A DNA stretch of 64,000 nt from Pseudorhodoferax sp. Leaf267. Lineage in GTDB: Bacteria > Pseudomonadota > Gammaproteobacteria > Burkholderiales > Burkholderiaceae_C. The position numbers and the translations under genes are program-made. A model generated the notes under the pieces. The model made no database searches. It had not been told where the DNA came from and saw nothing but the letters and a program-made list of their open reading frames with translations. Below, in pieces: positions 31,401-39,501 of this stretch. Every line of letters begins with the position of its first letter. Within the stretch, counting starts at the first letter, position 1. Where the stretch lies: positions 1 to 64,000 of the forward strand of contig NZ_LMMV01000003.1 in the NCBI RefSeq assembly GCF_001422405.1, given 5' to 3'.

Positions 31401-31597
31401 TCGATGACGGACAGCACGCTGTCCTCCAGCGTCTGCGCCGAGGCGCCGGGATAGGCAACGTTGATGACGATGGCCGGTGGCGCCACCGGCGGGTACTGCG
31501 AGATCGGCAGCTGGGTGATTGAGACCGCGCCCATCACGATGATGAACAGCGCGATCACCCACGCAAAGATCGGGCGATCGATGAAGAACTTGGCCAT
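28427..31597 (-). CDS. RND multidrug efflux pump, AcrB/MexB-type (HAE1)
   Basis: 1056 residues. It starts MAKFFIDRPIFAWVIALFI, and the proton-relay aspartates lie in GIVVDDAIVVVENVER (TM4). Two large periplasmic loops and twelve membrane helices follow the AcrB plan; GLSAKNAILIIEFAKDLQ in TM10 carries the conserved lysine. It takes up drugs from the periplasm and inner membrane in exchange for protons. It lies 15 bases after the adaptor gene. Drug range cannot be predicted. Confidence 0.95.
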   Translation of the reverse strand: MAKFFIDRPIFAWVIALFIIVMGAVSITQLPISQYPPVAPPAIVINVAYPGASAQTLEDSVLSVIEREMNGSPGLIYVESVAQADGTGTITVTFEPGTNDDLAQVDVQNRLSRATPRLPAAVTQQGVRVDKARNNFLAFAMLSSDNPDFTTVELGDYAARNIQPELQRVKGVGQVQLFGSETAMRIWLDPARMQGVKISSAEVTAAIRAQNAQVASGTIGDLPNVAGQGIAATVVVKGQLSNVQQFENIVLRANADGSTVRLKDVARVEIGGQSYATSARLNGVPAVGLGVQPSPGGNALESARLLRQKMDELSKFFPQGVKYDIPYDSSKFVSISIEQVTHTLLEAVALVFLVMFLFLQNWRYTLIPTLVVPIALLGTFGALLALGFSINVLTMFGMVLVIGIVVDDAIVVVENVERIMTEEGLSPLDATKKAMQQISGAIIGVTVVLVSVFVPLAFFAGSTGNIYRQFSAVMVVSIGFSAFLALSLTPALCATLLKPVEAGHHHDKRGFFGWFNRSFSRTAKGYEGVVARMLKGAWRYLIIYAAIIGAVVIMYQRLPTSFLPQEDQGNIIVNVQLPPGATQERMLDVMQQVEGFILKQPEVESMVGVLGFSFSGQGQNSGLAFVTLKDWSERHDPANSASALAGRAFGALSGIRDAFIYPLSPPPIPELGNASGFSFRLQDRSGQGHQALLNARNQLLGLASQSKVLAQVRPDGLEDASQLQIDIDRDKAQALGVGFDAINTALSTALGSSYINDFPNRGRLQRVIVQADAPARMQPEDLLRLNAANAQGQPVPLSAFATTRWVTGAMQTVRYNGYPAVRISGDAGPGQSTGAAMAEMERLAAQLPAGFGFEWTGQSREEKLAGSQAIILYGFAILAVFLCLAALYESWSIPLAVILVVPLGVVGVLLATLLRSYSNDVYFQVGLITIIGLSAKNAILIIEFAKDLQAAGKGVVESALEAAHLRFRPIIMTSLAFGLGVVPLFIASGAGSASQRAIGTGVIGGMATGTLLAVFFVPVFFVLVRGLFKGSKRQQEIYAEHARHAGVGETKGAAHD

Positions 31598-31612
31598 GGA
31601 TGCGTGCCTGGT

Positions 31613-32881
31613 TTATTGCTTGGGAGCGGAGGCCGGGGCGGCGGCCGACGCTGCAGGGGCTGCAGCAGACGCGGCGGGGGCCGCACTGCCCGGGGCCTGC
31701 CACGGCACAGCCTTCACGGGCGTGCCCGGCGGCAGCATCTGCAGCTTCTGGAAGCCGTCGACCATGACCTGTTCGCCGGCCTTCAGGCCCTCGGTCACGA
31801 TCCAGCGGTTGTTCTGGCCAGCCTGGATCTTCACCGTGCGCTTGGCCAGCTTGCCGTCGGCACCGACCACCGTCAGCGTGTCGCCCGCGTCAGTGCGCGT
31901 CACGGCCTGCTGCGGGATGGAGATCGCATTCGTGGCCTGGGCCTGCTCGACCCGCACGCGCACGTACAGGCCGGGCAGCAGGTCGCCCTTGGGGTTGGGC
32001 ACTTCGGCGCGCAGCGTGATCTGGCCCGTGGCCTGGTCCACCGTGAGGTCGGTGAACAGCAGCCTGCCGGCCTGCGCGTATTCGCTACCGTCTTCCAGCA
32101 CGATGCGCACCGCTGCGGCGCCGTCGGTGCCGCGCTTGAGCGTGCCGGCCTCCATGGCGCGGCGCAGGCGCAGCGCCTCGCTGGCCGACTGCGTGAAGTT
32201 CACGTAGAGCGGGTTGATCTGCTGCACCACGGCCAACGGGGTCGGTTCGCCCTGGCCCACGAGGGCGCCCTCTGTCACCAGCGCGCGGCCGATGCGGCCC
32301 GAGATCGGCGCCGTCACGGCCGCGTAGTCCAGGCTGATCTTGGCCGTCTGCACCGCGGCCTTGGCCACGGCGACATCGGCCTCGGCCTGCGCCTTGGCGG
32401 CCACGGCGTCGTCGTAGTCCTGCTTGCTGATCGCGTTGGCGGCCACCAGCGGCGCGTAGCGCTTGGCCACGTCGCTGGTGCGCGTGAGGTTGGCCTGCGC
32501 GCGGATCAGCTGCGCCTGCGAGCTCTGGTAGGTGGCCTGGTAGGGCGCGGCGTCGATCGCGAACAGCGGTTGGCCAGCCTTCACGTCGCTGCCTTCCTTG
32601 AACAGCCGGCGCTGCAGGATGCCGGCAGCGCGGGCGCGCACTTCGGCCACGCGCGAGGCTTCGAGGCGGCCGGGCAGTTCGGTCACCAGACCGATGTCGC
32701 CCGGCGTGGCCACGACCACGCCGACTTCGGGTGGCGGCATGCCGCCACCGGCCGGGGCGGCTGCACCCTTCTTGTCGTCGCCCTTGCCGCAGGCGGCCAG
32801 CAGCACGGCCAGGGCCAGGATCGCCAGCGGACGGGCCGGCTTGTTGAGGTGACGGCGGAAACCGGGGCGCAGGACTGACAT
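31613..32881 (-). CDS. RND efflux periplasmic adaptor (AcrA-like lipoprotein)
   Basis: 422 residues from MSVLRPGFRRH; a longer in-frame start exists without a ribosome-binding site. Lipobox Cys31 in LAACGKGDD. The family order is visible: beta-barrel and lipoyl strands (VVVATPGDIGLVTELPGRLEASRVAEVRA), a coiled-coil hairpin at about 110-190, the lipoyl return (TAPISGRIGRALVTEG) and a membrane-proximal domain. The C-terminal tail is an Ala-rich run. First gene of the operon, divergent from the TetR gene with an AcrR-like operator between. Confidence 0.94.
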   Translation of the reverse strand: MSVLRPGFRRHLNKPARPLAILALAVLLAACGKGDDKKGAAAPAGGGMPPPEVGVVVATPGDIGLVTELPGRLEASRVAEVRARAAGILQRRLFKEGSDVKAGQPLFAIDAAPYQATYQSSQAQLIRAQANLTRTSDVAKRYAPLVAANAISKQDYDDAVAAKAQAEADVAVAKAAVQTAKISLDYAAVTAPISGRIGRALVTEGALVGQGEPTPLAVVQQINPLYVNFTQSASEALRLRRAMEAGTLKRGTDGAAAVRIVLEDGSEYAQAGRLLFTDLTVDQATGQITLRAEVPNPKGDLLPGLYVRVRVEQAQATNAISIPQQAVTRTDAGDTLTVVGADGKLAKRTVKIQAGQNNRWIVTEGLKAGEQVMVDGFQKLQMLPPGTPVKAVPWQAPGSAAPAASAAAPAASAAAPASAPKQ

Positions 32882-33035
32882 GCGATTCCTTCCAGGAGGG
32901 GCATCGGTAAATGGATGAGAGGGCCGACGGCTGGCCCGCGTCTGCAAAGAGGGGGCAGGGCGCTGGCCCGTTCCCTGGTGCCGCGGCCCGTGCTGGGCAG
33001 GCGGTACTGCGGGAAGACCCGGAGTGTAGCTTACT

Positions 33036-33059
33036 TACATACAGTGATGAATGTATATT
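33036..33059. promoter_or_regulatory. AcrR-type operator in the efflux intergenic region
   Basis: The 24 bp contain TACATACA at 33036-33043, an 8-base spacer and TGTATATT at 33052-33059, an imperfect dyad. It agrees in half-site, spacing and most spacer bases with the E. coli AcrR box (TACATACA...TGTATGTA) as I remember it. It lies 53 bases before the repressor start and 155 before the adaptor start. Possible -35/-10 pairs overlap it on both strands (TTACTT 33031 with TATATT 33054; on the minus strand TTCATC with TACACT at 17-base spacing), which would let one dimer silence both. Confidence 0.75.
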
Positions 33060-33111
33060 AGTGCGGCCCCGGCAATGCTGCATTGCCCAACGAAAACCGA
33101 CTGGAGACGCG

Positions 33112-33762
33112 TTGGCGCGACGAACCAAGGAAGAGGCCCAGGCCACCCGACACCGCTTGCTGGACGCGGCCGAAACGCTGTTCCAGGCGCGCGGTGTGTC
33201 GCGCACGTCGCTGCAGGACATCGCCACCGCGGCCGGTGCCACGCGCGGCGCGATCTACTGGCATTTCAAGGACAAGGCCGACCTCTTCAACGCGATGATG
33301 GAGCGCGTCACGCTGCCACTGGAGCAGTCGCTGCAGCCCGGCAGCCCGGGCCACCAGGCCATGGCGCGCGATGCGCTCGGCGAACTGCGCGCCGCCATCC
33401 TGCGCGCGCTGGCCCAGCTCAAGGCCGACGCCAAGCTGCGCGGCGTGGTCGACATCGCGATGCAGAAGGTGGAATACATCGACGAGCTGCATGCCGTGCG
33501 CGACCGCCATCGCAGCGTGCGCGACAAGTGCATCGTCGACATCGCCACTGCGCTGCGCCTGGCCGCGCGCCAGGCCGGGCGCCGGCTGCCATTGCCGGCG
33601 GTGCAGGCGGCCGAGGGCCTGCACGCGCTGATCGACGGGCTGATTCGCAACTGGCTGCTGGACACGGCGACCTTCGACCTGCCGGTGCTGGGCGAACAGG
33701 TCATCGACGTCTACCTTGCGGGCCTGGGCCTGCGCCCGGCCCCGGCGGCGCGCAACAACTGA
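33112..33762 (+). CDS. TetR-family repressor of the efflux operon (AcrR-like)
   Basis: 216 residues starting at TTG, with GGAG five bases before it; the next residues ARRTKEEAQATRHRLLDAAE match AcrR/TtgR/MexR-type starts exactly in position, so the TTG is favoured over any upstream reading. The HTH is TSLQDIATAAGATRGAIYWHFKDKADLF at about 33-60. The C-terminal ligand domain is of the AcrR-C type (LRGVVDIAMQKVEYIDEL). It very likely represses the divergent efflux operon through the box at 33036-33059 and is released by pump substrates. Confidence 0.9.
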   Translation: MARRTKEEAQATRHRLLDAAETLFQARGVSRTSLQDIATAAGATRGAIYWHFKDKADLFNAMMERVTLPLEQSLQPGSPGHQAMARDALGELRAAILRALAQLKADAKLRGVVDIAMQKVEYIDELHAVRDRHRSVRDKCIVDIATALRLAARQAGRRLPLPAVQAAEGLHALIDGLIRNWLLDTATFDLPVLGEQVIDVYLAGLGLRPAPAARNN

Positions 33763-33822
33763 AACATATCTGGGCAGGGGCTGGAACGCCGCTGAAACAG
33801 GCGTTGCCCACCATGCCTGCAC

Positions 33823-34287
33823 ATGTGCCCCATCGCTCCTGGTCTGCCGCGCGGCCTCGCACCGAGCACTGCGCGCTCGGGCGCACTGCTGCAGCTGCCC
33901 GTCTCCGACAACCGCACCCGCTACGAGGCCATGGCCTACCTGCAGGCCGATGACGGCGCCAGCGGCGACGTCCATGCCTTCCTGGCCTACAAGGAGACCG
34001 ACCTGGCCAGCGGCGCCTGGCGCGTGCGCGTCAAGTCGCTGCAGACCGCCGGCGGTGTGTTCGAGCCGGCTGCGATGGTGCAGCAGGCCCAGGCTGCGGC
34101 CAGGCGCGGGCAGGCTTACTTCGTCTGGGGCTACCACCTCACGCCGACGGCCTCCGACCCGCGGCGTATCGAGTTCCGCGTGCATGTGCTGAACCGGCGC
34201 CCGGCGCGGCTGGAGCTCTATGCGCGGCTGCGGCGCGCCGACCACAGCCCGGGCCTGCCGTGTTCGGTGGTGTGCGACTGGCCCTGA
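33823..34287 (+). CDS. Hypothetical protein
   Basis: 154 residues; no family recognised. The body from about residue 30 has regular alternating strands (YEAMAYLQADDGASGDVHAFL; WRVRVKSLQTAGGVFEPAA; AYFVWGYHLTPTASDPRRIEFRVHVLNRRPARLELY), which suggests a small beta-rich domain. The first 30 residues look less constrained, so the true start may be later. It is convergent with the double-GNAT gene, 13 bases apart. Confidence 0.55.
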   Translation: MCPIAPGLPRGLAPSTARSGALLQLPVSDNRTRYEAMAYLQADDGASGDVHAFLAYKETDLASGAWRVRVKSLQTAGGVFEPAAMVQQAQAAARRGQAYFVWGYHLTPTASDPRRIEFRVHVLNRRPARLELYARLRRADHSPGLPCSVVCDWP

Positions 34288-34299
34288 ACCTCCACCGCG

Positions 34300-35475
34300 T
34301 CACGCCATGCTCTTGCGGTACTGGATGAAGCCCGCGTTCTCGGCGACCTGGTCGTACAGCCGTCGGCCCGCCGCATTGCTCTCGTGCGTGAGCCAGTGCA
34401 CGCGGCTCGCACCGGCCTCGCGCGCCCGGGCGTAGACGGCCTCGATCAGCCTGCGGCCCACGCCCTGGCCACGGGCCTGCCCGGCCGTGAACAGGTCCTG
34501 CAGGTAGACATAGTGGCCCACCGTCCAGGTCGAGCGGTGGACGATGAAGTGCACGATGCCCAAAAGCTGCCCCTGCGTGTCGAATGCGCCCAGCACGTGC
34601 ATGGGCTCGGCCGGGTCCATGAGGCGCTCCCAGGTCTGCGCGGTGACCGCATCGCTCAGCTCGACCCGGTAGAACTGCTGGTAGCCCCGCCACAGCGGCA
34701 GCCAGGCCGCCTGTTCGCCCGGCGCGAGGGGCCGGATCTCCACCTGTGCACGCTCTGCCTGCGCCGGCGCACTGCGGATGCCGGCCAGCGTGCGGCGTTG
34801 CGCGCCGTGCATGTCGAAGTTGTCCGGCGCCAGCCACTGGACGAACGCGGCGCGCACGGCGGGCCAGTCGCCGTCGACGATGGAGAACCACGCCGTGTCG
34901 CGGCTGCGGCCCTTGTAGACCACGGCCTGGCGGAACACGCCTTCGAACTGGAAGCCCAGGCGCGCAGCCGTCTTGCGCGAAGGTGCGTTCAGGCTGTCGC
35001 ACTTCCATTCGTAGCGCCGGTAGCCCAGGTGGTCGAACACGTACTGCATCAGCAGGAACTGCGCCTCGGTGGAGATCGGCGTCTGCTTGAGGGCCGGCGA
35101 GAACATCACGTGACCGACCTCGACGACACCGTGGGCCGGGTCGATGCGCATCAGCGCCAGCGTGCCGATGGCGTGGCCGGTCTGCGCGTCGACCACCGCG
35201 AAGTGCAGCGGGTCGGTGCTGGCTGCCGCGGCCTCGGCGTGGCGGCGGTAGCTGTCCAGGTCGGCAAACGGGCCGACCGCCATGTAGGTCCAGTCGCGCG
35301 CGTCACCGGCCTGCACGTAGGCGTCATGCAGGTCGGCCGCGTGGCGTGCCGCGTCCAGCGGTTCCAGACGGCAGAACCGGCCGGTCAGCGTGGTGTGTCG
35401 AGGTCGGGCTCGCGCAGTCCAGCCGGGCAGGGCGGGGCCGACGGGTTGCGCGTGTTCGTTCTGGGTGTGAGACAC
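34300..35475 (-). CDS. Tandem GNAT acetyltransferase (two fused domains)
   Basis: 391 residues from a GTG with AAGAAAG upstream; no in-frame ATG precedes the first domain. Domain 1 (about 20-235) is RimJ/RimL-like: FCRLEPLDAARHAADLHDAY, GTLALMRIDPAHGVVEVGHVMF and RYEWKCDSLNAPSRKTAARLGFQFEG. Domain 2 (about 240-391) is a separate GNAT with QDLFTAGQARGQGVGRRLIEAVYARA and NAAGRRLYDQVAENAGFIQY. Each has its own acetyl-CoA motif, so both may be active. It is divergent from the MocR-like regulator 72 bases away, which may control it. Confidence 0.85.
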   Translation of the reverse strand: MSHTQNEHAQPVGPALPGWTARARPRHTTLTGRFCRLEPLDAARHAADLHDAYVQAGDARDWTYMAVGPFADLDSYRRHAEAAAASTDPLHFAVVDAQTGHAIGTLALMRIDPAHGVVEVGHVMFSPALKQTPISTEAQFLLMQYVFDHLGYRRYEWKCDSLNAPSRKTAARLGFQFEGVFRQAVVYKGRSRDTAWFSIVDGDWPAVRAAFVQWLAPDNFDMHGAQRRTLAGIRSAPAQAERAQVEIRPLAPGEQAAWLPLWRGYQQFYRVELSDAVTAQTWERLMDPAEPMHVLGAFDTQGQLLGIVHFIVHRSTWTVGHYVYLQDLFTAGQARGQGVGRRLIEAVYARAREAGASRVHWLTHESNAAGRRLYDQVAENAGFIQYRKSMA

Positions 35476-35547
35476 AGCAGATATCTTTCTTGGGCAACGG
35501 CCGGCGATGCGCCAGCATGCCACGCAAGTTAACGGCAGCGAGGTACC

Positions 35548-37050
35548 ATGAAAAGTGCCACGACGCATGTTTTGCGTGGTGCCACGACGACGCCCATGCC
35601 CACGCCCCAAGCCTTGCTCGAAGCCCCGCTGGCGCGCGGCGCCGATGCGGAGCCGCTCCAGCGCCAACTGCACCAGCGCCTGCGTCACGCCATTCTGGAC
35701 GGGCGATTGCTGCCCGCCAGCCGCCTGCCGGGCTCGCGATCGCTGGCCGAGGCGCTGCAGATCTCGCGCAACACGGTGACGGCGGCTTACGAGCAACTCG
35801 CGGCCGAAGGCTTCCTGCAGCCCGACCGCCAGGGCACGCGGGTGGCCGCCATGCACTGCCCGCCCGCCGCGCGCGGGGCGCAAGCGCGGCCCGCCATCGC
35901 ACGCCGCCTGGCCGGCATGCAGGCCGGCACCTCGCGCGACGATGCAGCCGCGGCCCTGCGGCCTGGCGTGCCGGCGCTGTCGCACTTTCCTTTCGCGGCA
36001 TGGCGCCAGGCGCTCGATCGCGCATCGCGCGCGGCCGGCCCGGCGATGCTGGGCTATGGCGACCCGCTGGGCGAGCCGGGCCTGCGCGCGTCGATTGCGC
36101 GCCACCTGGCCATCGCGCGCGGCGTGCGCTGCAGTGCCGCGCAGGTCGTGATCACGGAGGGCGCGCAGGAGGCGCTGGCCCTGTGCGTGCGCCTGCTGGC
36201 CGACCCGGGCGACACGGCCTGGGTGGAAGACCCCGGCTACCGCGGCGCCAAGGCGGCGCTGCAGGCCGGCGACCTGCGCGTGGTGCCGCAGCGCGTGGAC
36301 GACCAGGGCCTGGTCGTGACCGCGCACGACTGGCAGGCCCGGCCGCCGCGCCTGGTCTACACCACGCCGTCGCACCAGTACCCCACCGGCGCCGTGCAGA
36401 CGGCTGCGCGCCGGCTGGCCCTGATCGAAGCCGCGCGCCGGCACCGGGCCTGGATCATTGAGGACGATTACGACAGCGAGTTCCGCCACGCGGGCGAGCC
36501 CATCGGCGCCATGCAGGGGCTGGTGCCGCAGGCGCCGGTGCTGTACGTGGGCACCTTCAGCAAGACCATGTTTCCCGCGCTGCGCCTGGGCTTCGTGGTG
36601 CTGCCCGAGGCGCTGCTGCCCTCGGTGCAGGCGCCGCTGGGCGAGATGCTGCGCGGCGGGCACCGCCCTGCACAGCTGGCGCTGGCCGACTTCATCGAGA
36701 GCGGCCAGTTCAGCCGCCACCTGGGCCGCATGCGCCGCCTGTACCGCGAGCGCCAACAGGCCCTGCGCGTGGCCCTGGCCGATGGGCTGCGCGTGCCGCA
36801 TGCGATCGAAGGAGGGCACAGCGGCCTGCATCTTCTGGTGCGTTTGCCGCCGCGCCATCCCGATGCGGCCATCGTCCAGGCGGCGCGGCGCCACGGCATC
36901 GGCGCGCAGGCGCTGTCGGGCTTTGCGCTGCAGCCGCTGGCGCAGGACAACGGCCTCGTGCTGGGCTACGGCAACACCGCGTCCGATCTGTTCGCGCCGC
37001 TGGTGCGACGTTTGTCGCAGCTGGCACGCGCCGCCGACACGGGCGCTTGA
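35548..37050 (+). CDS. MocR/PdxR-family regulator (GntR HTH fused to aminotransferase domain)
   Basis: 500 residues. The winged HTH occupies about 35-100 (LRHAILDGRLLPASRLPGSRSLAEALQISRNTVTAAYEQL), then a fold type I aminotransferase-like domain with VITEGAQEALALCVRLLADPGD, YTTPSHQYPTGAVQ and the PLP lysine in GTFSKTMFPALRLGFVVLP. MocR proteins bind PLP and control genes for vitamin B6, GABA or other amines. The start at 35548 has GAGG before it; an ATG at 35596 is a weaker alternative. Transcribed away from the double-GNAT gene. Confidence 0.88.
   Translation: MKSATTHVLRGATTTPMPTPQALLEAPLARGADAEPLQRQLHQRLRHAILDGRLLPASRLPGSRSLAEALQISRNTVTAAYEQLAAEGFLQPDRQGTRVAAMHCPPAARGAQARPAIARRLAGMQAGTSRDDAAAALRPGVPALSHFPFAAWRQALDRASRAAGPAMLGYGDPLGEPGLRASIARHLAIARGVRCSAAQVVITEGAQEALALCVRLLADPGDTAWVEDPGYRGAKAALQAGDLRVVPQRVDDQGLVVTAHDWQARPPRLVYTTPSHQYPTGAVQTAARRLALIEAARRHRAWIIEDDYDSEFRHAGEPIGAMQGLVPQAPVLYVGTFSKTMFPALRLGFVVLPEALLPSVQAPLGEMLRGGHRPAQLALADFIESGQFSRHLGRMRRLYRERQQALRVALADGLRVPHAIEGGHSGLHLLVRLPPRHPDAAIVQAARRHGIGAQALSGFALQPLAQDNGLVLGYGNTASDLFAPLVRRLSQLARAADTGA
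35555..35589 (+). repeat. Two direct copies of GTGCCACGACG, 24 bp apart
   Basis: GTGCCACGACG occurs at 35555-35565 and again, exactly, at 35579-35589. Between them lies TTGCGTGG, the inverse of a CCACGCAA-like half, so a small dyad is also present. MocR regulators often bind spaced direct repeats near their own start. Here they fall just inside the reading frame if the 35548 start is right, or in the leader if 35596 is used. Confidence 0.45.
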
Positions 37051-37132
37051 GGGCGCGGTGCGCGTCGTGACGCCTCTTGGCCGATGGCGCGCCAGGTCAC
37101 GTCGAGGGCGGCAGCTACAATCACGCCCGGTC

Positions 37133-37208
37133 GCGGCTGTAGCTCAGTGGATAGAGTATTGGCCTCCGAAGCCAAGGGTCGTGGGTTCGATCCCCGCCAG
37201 CCGCACCA
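37133..37208 (+). tRNA. tRNA-Arg (anticodon CCG)
   Basis: The 76 bases fold as a cloverleaf. The acceptor stem GCGGCTG pairs with CAGCCGC, the discriminator is A and CCA is encoded. The D arm includes TAGCTCAGTGGATAGAG; the anticodon stem TTGGC/GCCAA encloses the loop CTCCGAA, giving anticodon CCG; the T arm GTGGG-TTCGATC-CCCGC is regular. A TACAAT -10 box lies at 37116-37121. The 3' end is the attachment site of the island that follows. Confidence 0.97.
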
Positions 37209-37212
37209 ATCC
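37192..37212 (+). repeat. attL-type core at the tRNA-Arg 3' end
   Basis: This 21-bp sequence covers the 3' side of the T arm and acceptor stem, the CCA and four more bases (centre CCAGCCGCACCAAT). It is repeated exactly at 45298-45318, at an offset of 8106 bp. The tRNA keeps its full 3' end, so insertion did not break it. Confidence 0.9.
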
Positions 37213-37288
37213 GCCTAAGTTGTTGATTCACATGAGGAATTGACGATCTAAGCGGCTCATACGCAGCGCTCATACAAGAGGTGCTGTC

Positions 37289-39307
37289 GTGCAAGGTCTC
37301 CAACGTCGTCCGTCTGGTGTGTATGTCGCGCGGGTCACGGTGCCGCCGGGGCTGCGCTCGGTGCTGAGGCGCCGCGAACTGATCCAGAGCACCGGGACCA
37401 CGGTTCGCGCCGTCGCCGTCGTGGTCGCCAGCGAGGTGTTGGCACGGTGGCGGCGCCAACTGCACGAGCTGGGCCGACTGGTCGTCACCAATGCGCCGAT
37501 GGATGCTGCTGAACTTCTCAAGATCGCCGACGGCAGCCCGGTGCTGCGCGCTGGCGGGCATATGCGTCTTGTGGCTGCCGGTGCAGTGTCGGGCCTGGGT
37601 GTCGACTACCTGCTGCGCAAAGCCGCAGACGGCGCCCTGGGCATGTTTTGGCGTGCTGCCGGTGTGGATGGCCATTTAGTTCCGGTCGAGGCGCTGGAGA
37701 TCGATGACCCCGCCACTGGCAGGCGCATCGTGCCTCACCCGGCCCAGATGCCCGCTGTCGCATTGGCAACCCGTGCCGTTGGTGTGCATGAGGTTCCGGC
37801 AAGTGACGTGCGTGAGGTTGCCGGTCAGCTACTGTCAGATGCTGGACCTGTCGCTATCGCTGCCCTCGATGCGCCTGGCCGGCCGGGCTGGATGTTCGCG
37901 CCTGATGTCGGTCTACTTCTAGACCGGCATCATGTTGAGGTGCTGGCCGCCCAAGTCAGTGCGCTCCAAGCGGTGGTCGCTTCAACCATCGATGCGGCCG
38001 CGCTGAAGGCCGCCAAAGCTGCGCAGCGGGTCGAGGGAAGGGGTGTAGTGCAGGTGGGCGGGAAATGGGCTGTAAAGCGGTTCAGCGAGGCCGTGGAGCT
38101 GTATTGCGCCAGTCCGGCCGGGCTGCCCGAATCCGTGGCGAGTGCCACCGAGCGAGGGCAGCGACGCAAAGGCTTGATGCTGTTCTCCGAATTCATGGGC
38201 GACCCCCTTCTGGGCAAGGTGGACGGCGACATGCTCCGGGCGTTCCGGGATGGCCCGCTCAAGCTGGTGCCGGCCAACGCGAACCATCTGCCAAAGTCGA
38301 TCAGGCAGGCGACCATGCCCGCCACCGTCGAGGCCCTGAATGCAGATGGTCGAGCGTGGCCGGTGCTACGGCCTGCGATGCAGGCCGAGCGCATGCAGTG
38401 GCTGGTGCGCCTGTTTCGCTGGCTGCACGAGAAGGACTACCTGGCCATGAATTTGGCAGCCGGCCTGCGTGGTGAGAAGGGCATCACGCGTTCACAGTTC
38501 AAGGCCCAGCAGCGTGAGGACCTGGGCGACGATGCACGCGGCCCGTTCACTCCGTGTGAGCTGATGGCGATCTTATCGACGCCGACCTATCGGACCGGAA
38601 ACGGGGAGCATGTGACCAAACGGAACGAGCGCTGGCGGCCTTTCGAGTATTGGTTGCCGATGTTGGGCCTCTTCAGCGGGCTGCGTATTCGGGAGGCGTG
38701 TCAGCTCTGGCTCGATGACGTTGTGCAACGCGATGGCATCTGGTGCTTGGACATCAACGAGACGACGCCGGACAAGTCTCTGAAGACCCTGGACAGCCGG
38801 CGCCTCTTGCCGCTGCACGATGTGCTGATCGAGGCAGGTTTCGTCCAGTGGTGCGACGCCTTGCGCGCGGCCGGCTACCGGCGTCTGTTCGCTGAGTTGA
38901 CCTTCTCTGCGGGTGATGCTGCGTACGCGAAAGAGGCCAAGCGCGCGATGTCGGCGATGCTGCTGAAGCTGGGCATGCCCCGCGACGGCAAGAAGGTTTT
39001 TCACAGCTTGCGGCACAACGCCAACGATGCGCTGGCGCGGGTGTCCGACGCCGCCGGGATGGACGAGCACATGCGGCGGTTCGCCCGATACCAACTGATG
39101 GGCCACTCCGTAGGCGATGACGTGAACGCTCGGAACTACACCAGCGCCAGCATCGCGGAGAAGGCCGCTTTGATCGCGGGCATGAAGTTCGACATCCCGG
39201 TGATCCATCCGTTCGACATCGAGGCCGGCCTCGTCGCCGTTCGTGCCGCGTTGGAAAACAAGATGGGTGCGCGCCGTGGCCGTGAAGACATGGGGCCTGC
39301 GGCCTGA
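37289..39307 (+). CDS. Tyrosine-type site-specific integrase of the island
   Basis: 672 residues from a GTG; AAGAGG lies just upstream. The first 60 residues (MQGLQRRPSGVYVARVTVPPG) resemble the short N-terminal domain (DUF6538-like) of large integrases. Catalytic residues can be placed: Arg466 (GLRIREAC), His572 and Arg575 (HSLRHNAND), His606 (MGHSVGDD) and Tyr617 (ARNYTS). It is read away from the tRNA, so it remains next to attL. It should catalyse insertion and excision between the 21-bp repeats. No excisionase is recognised by sequence. Confidence 0.93.
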   Translation: MQGLQRRPSGVYVARVTVPPGLRSVLRRRELIQSTGTTVRAVAVVVASEVLARWRRQLHELGRLVVTNAPMDAAELLKIADGSPVLRAGGHMRLVAAGAVSGLGVDYLLRKAADGALGMFWRAAGVDGHLVPVEALEIDDPATGRRIVPHPAQMPAVALATRAVGVHEVPASDVREVAGQLLSDAGPVAIAALDAPGRPGWMFAPDVGLLLDRHHVEVLAAQVSALQAVVASTIDAAALKAAKAAQRVEGRGVVQVGGKWAVKRFSEAVELYCASPAGLPESVASATERGQRRKGLMLFSEFMGDPLLGKVDGDMLRAFRDGPLKLVPANANHLPKSIRQATMPATVEALNADGRAWPVLRPAMQAERMQWLVRLFRWLHEKDYLAMNLAAGLRGEKGITRSQFKAQQREDLGDDARGPFTPCELMAILSTPTYRTGNGEHVTKRNERWRPFEYWLPMLGLFSGLRIREACQLWLDDVVQRDGIWCLDINETTPDKSLKTLDSRRLLPLHDVLIEAGFVQWCDALRAAGYRRLFAELTFSAGDAAYAKEAKRAMSAMLLKLGMPRDGKKVFHSLRHNANDALARVSDAAGMDEHMRRFARYQLMGHSVGDDVNARNYTSASIAEKAALIAGMKFDIPVIHPFDIEAGLVAVRAALENKMGARRGREDMGPAA

Positions 39308-39501
39308 TCGCGCCGGGGCTGGTCGGCGCCAGCTTTTTGCGTTCTTCGTGATCGAAAACGCAATGCTCTTGCAGACGAACAAGTTGATGTCGTCGGCGAT
39401 CGGGCTGGACCATTTCACGCTACCTGCGTGTTCTTCTCACCTCGTCAATGGGCCATTCGGTGGATCACAGCTTTTCATCCGGGCCAGTCGCTAGTGGCGG
39501 T

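Noticed and set aside
28367..31522. A 1051-codon plus-strand open frame opposite the RND pump
   Set aside because: His/Gln/Arg-rich and without any domain; it is the antisense shadow of the AcrB-type gene.
34300..36894. An 864-codon minus-strand frame
   Set aside because: Only the part up to 35475 has GNAT similarity; the remainder lies antisense to the MocR-like gene.
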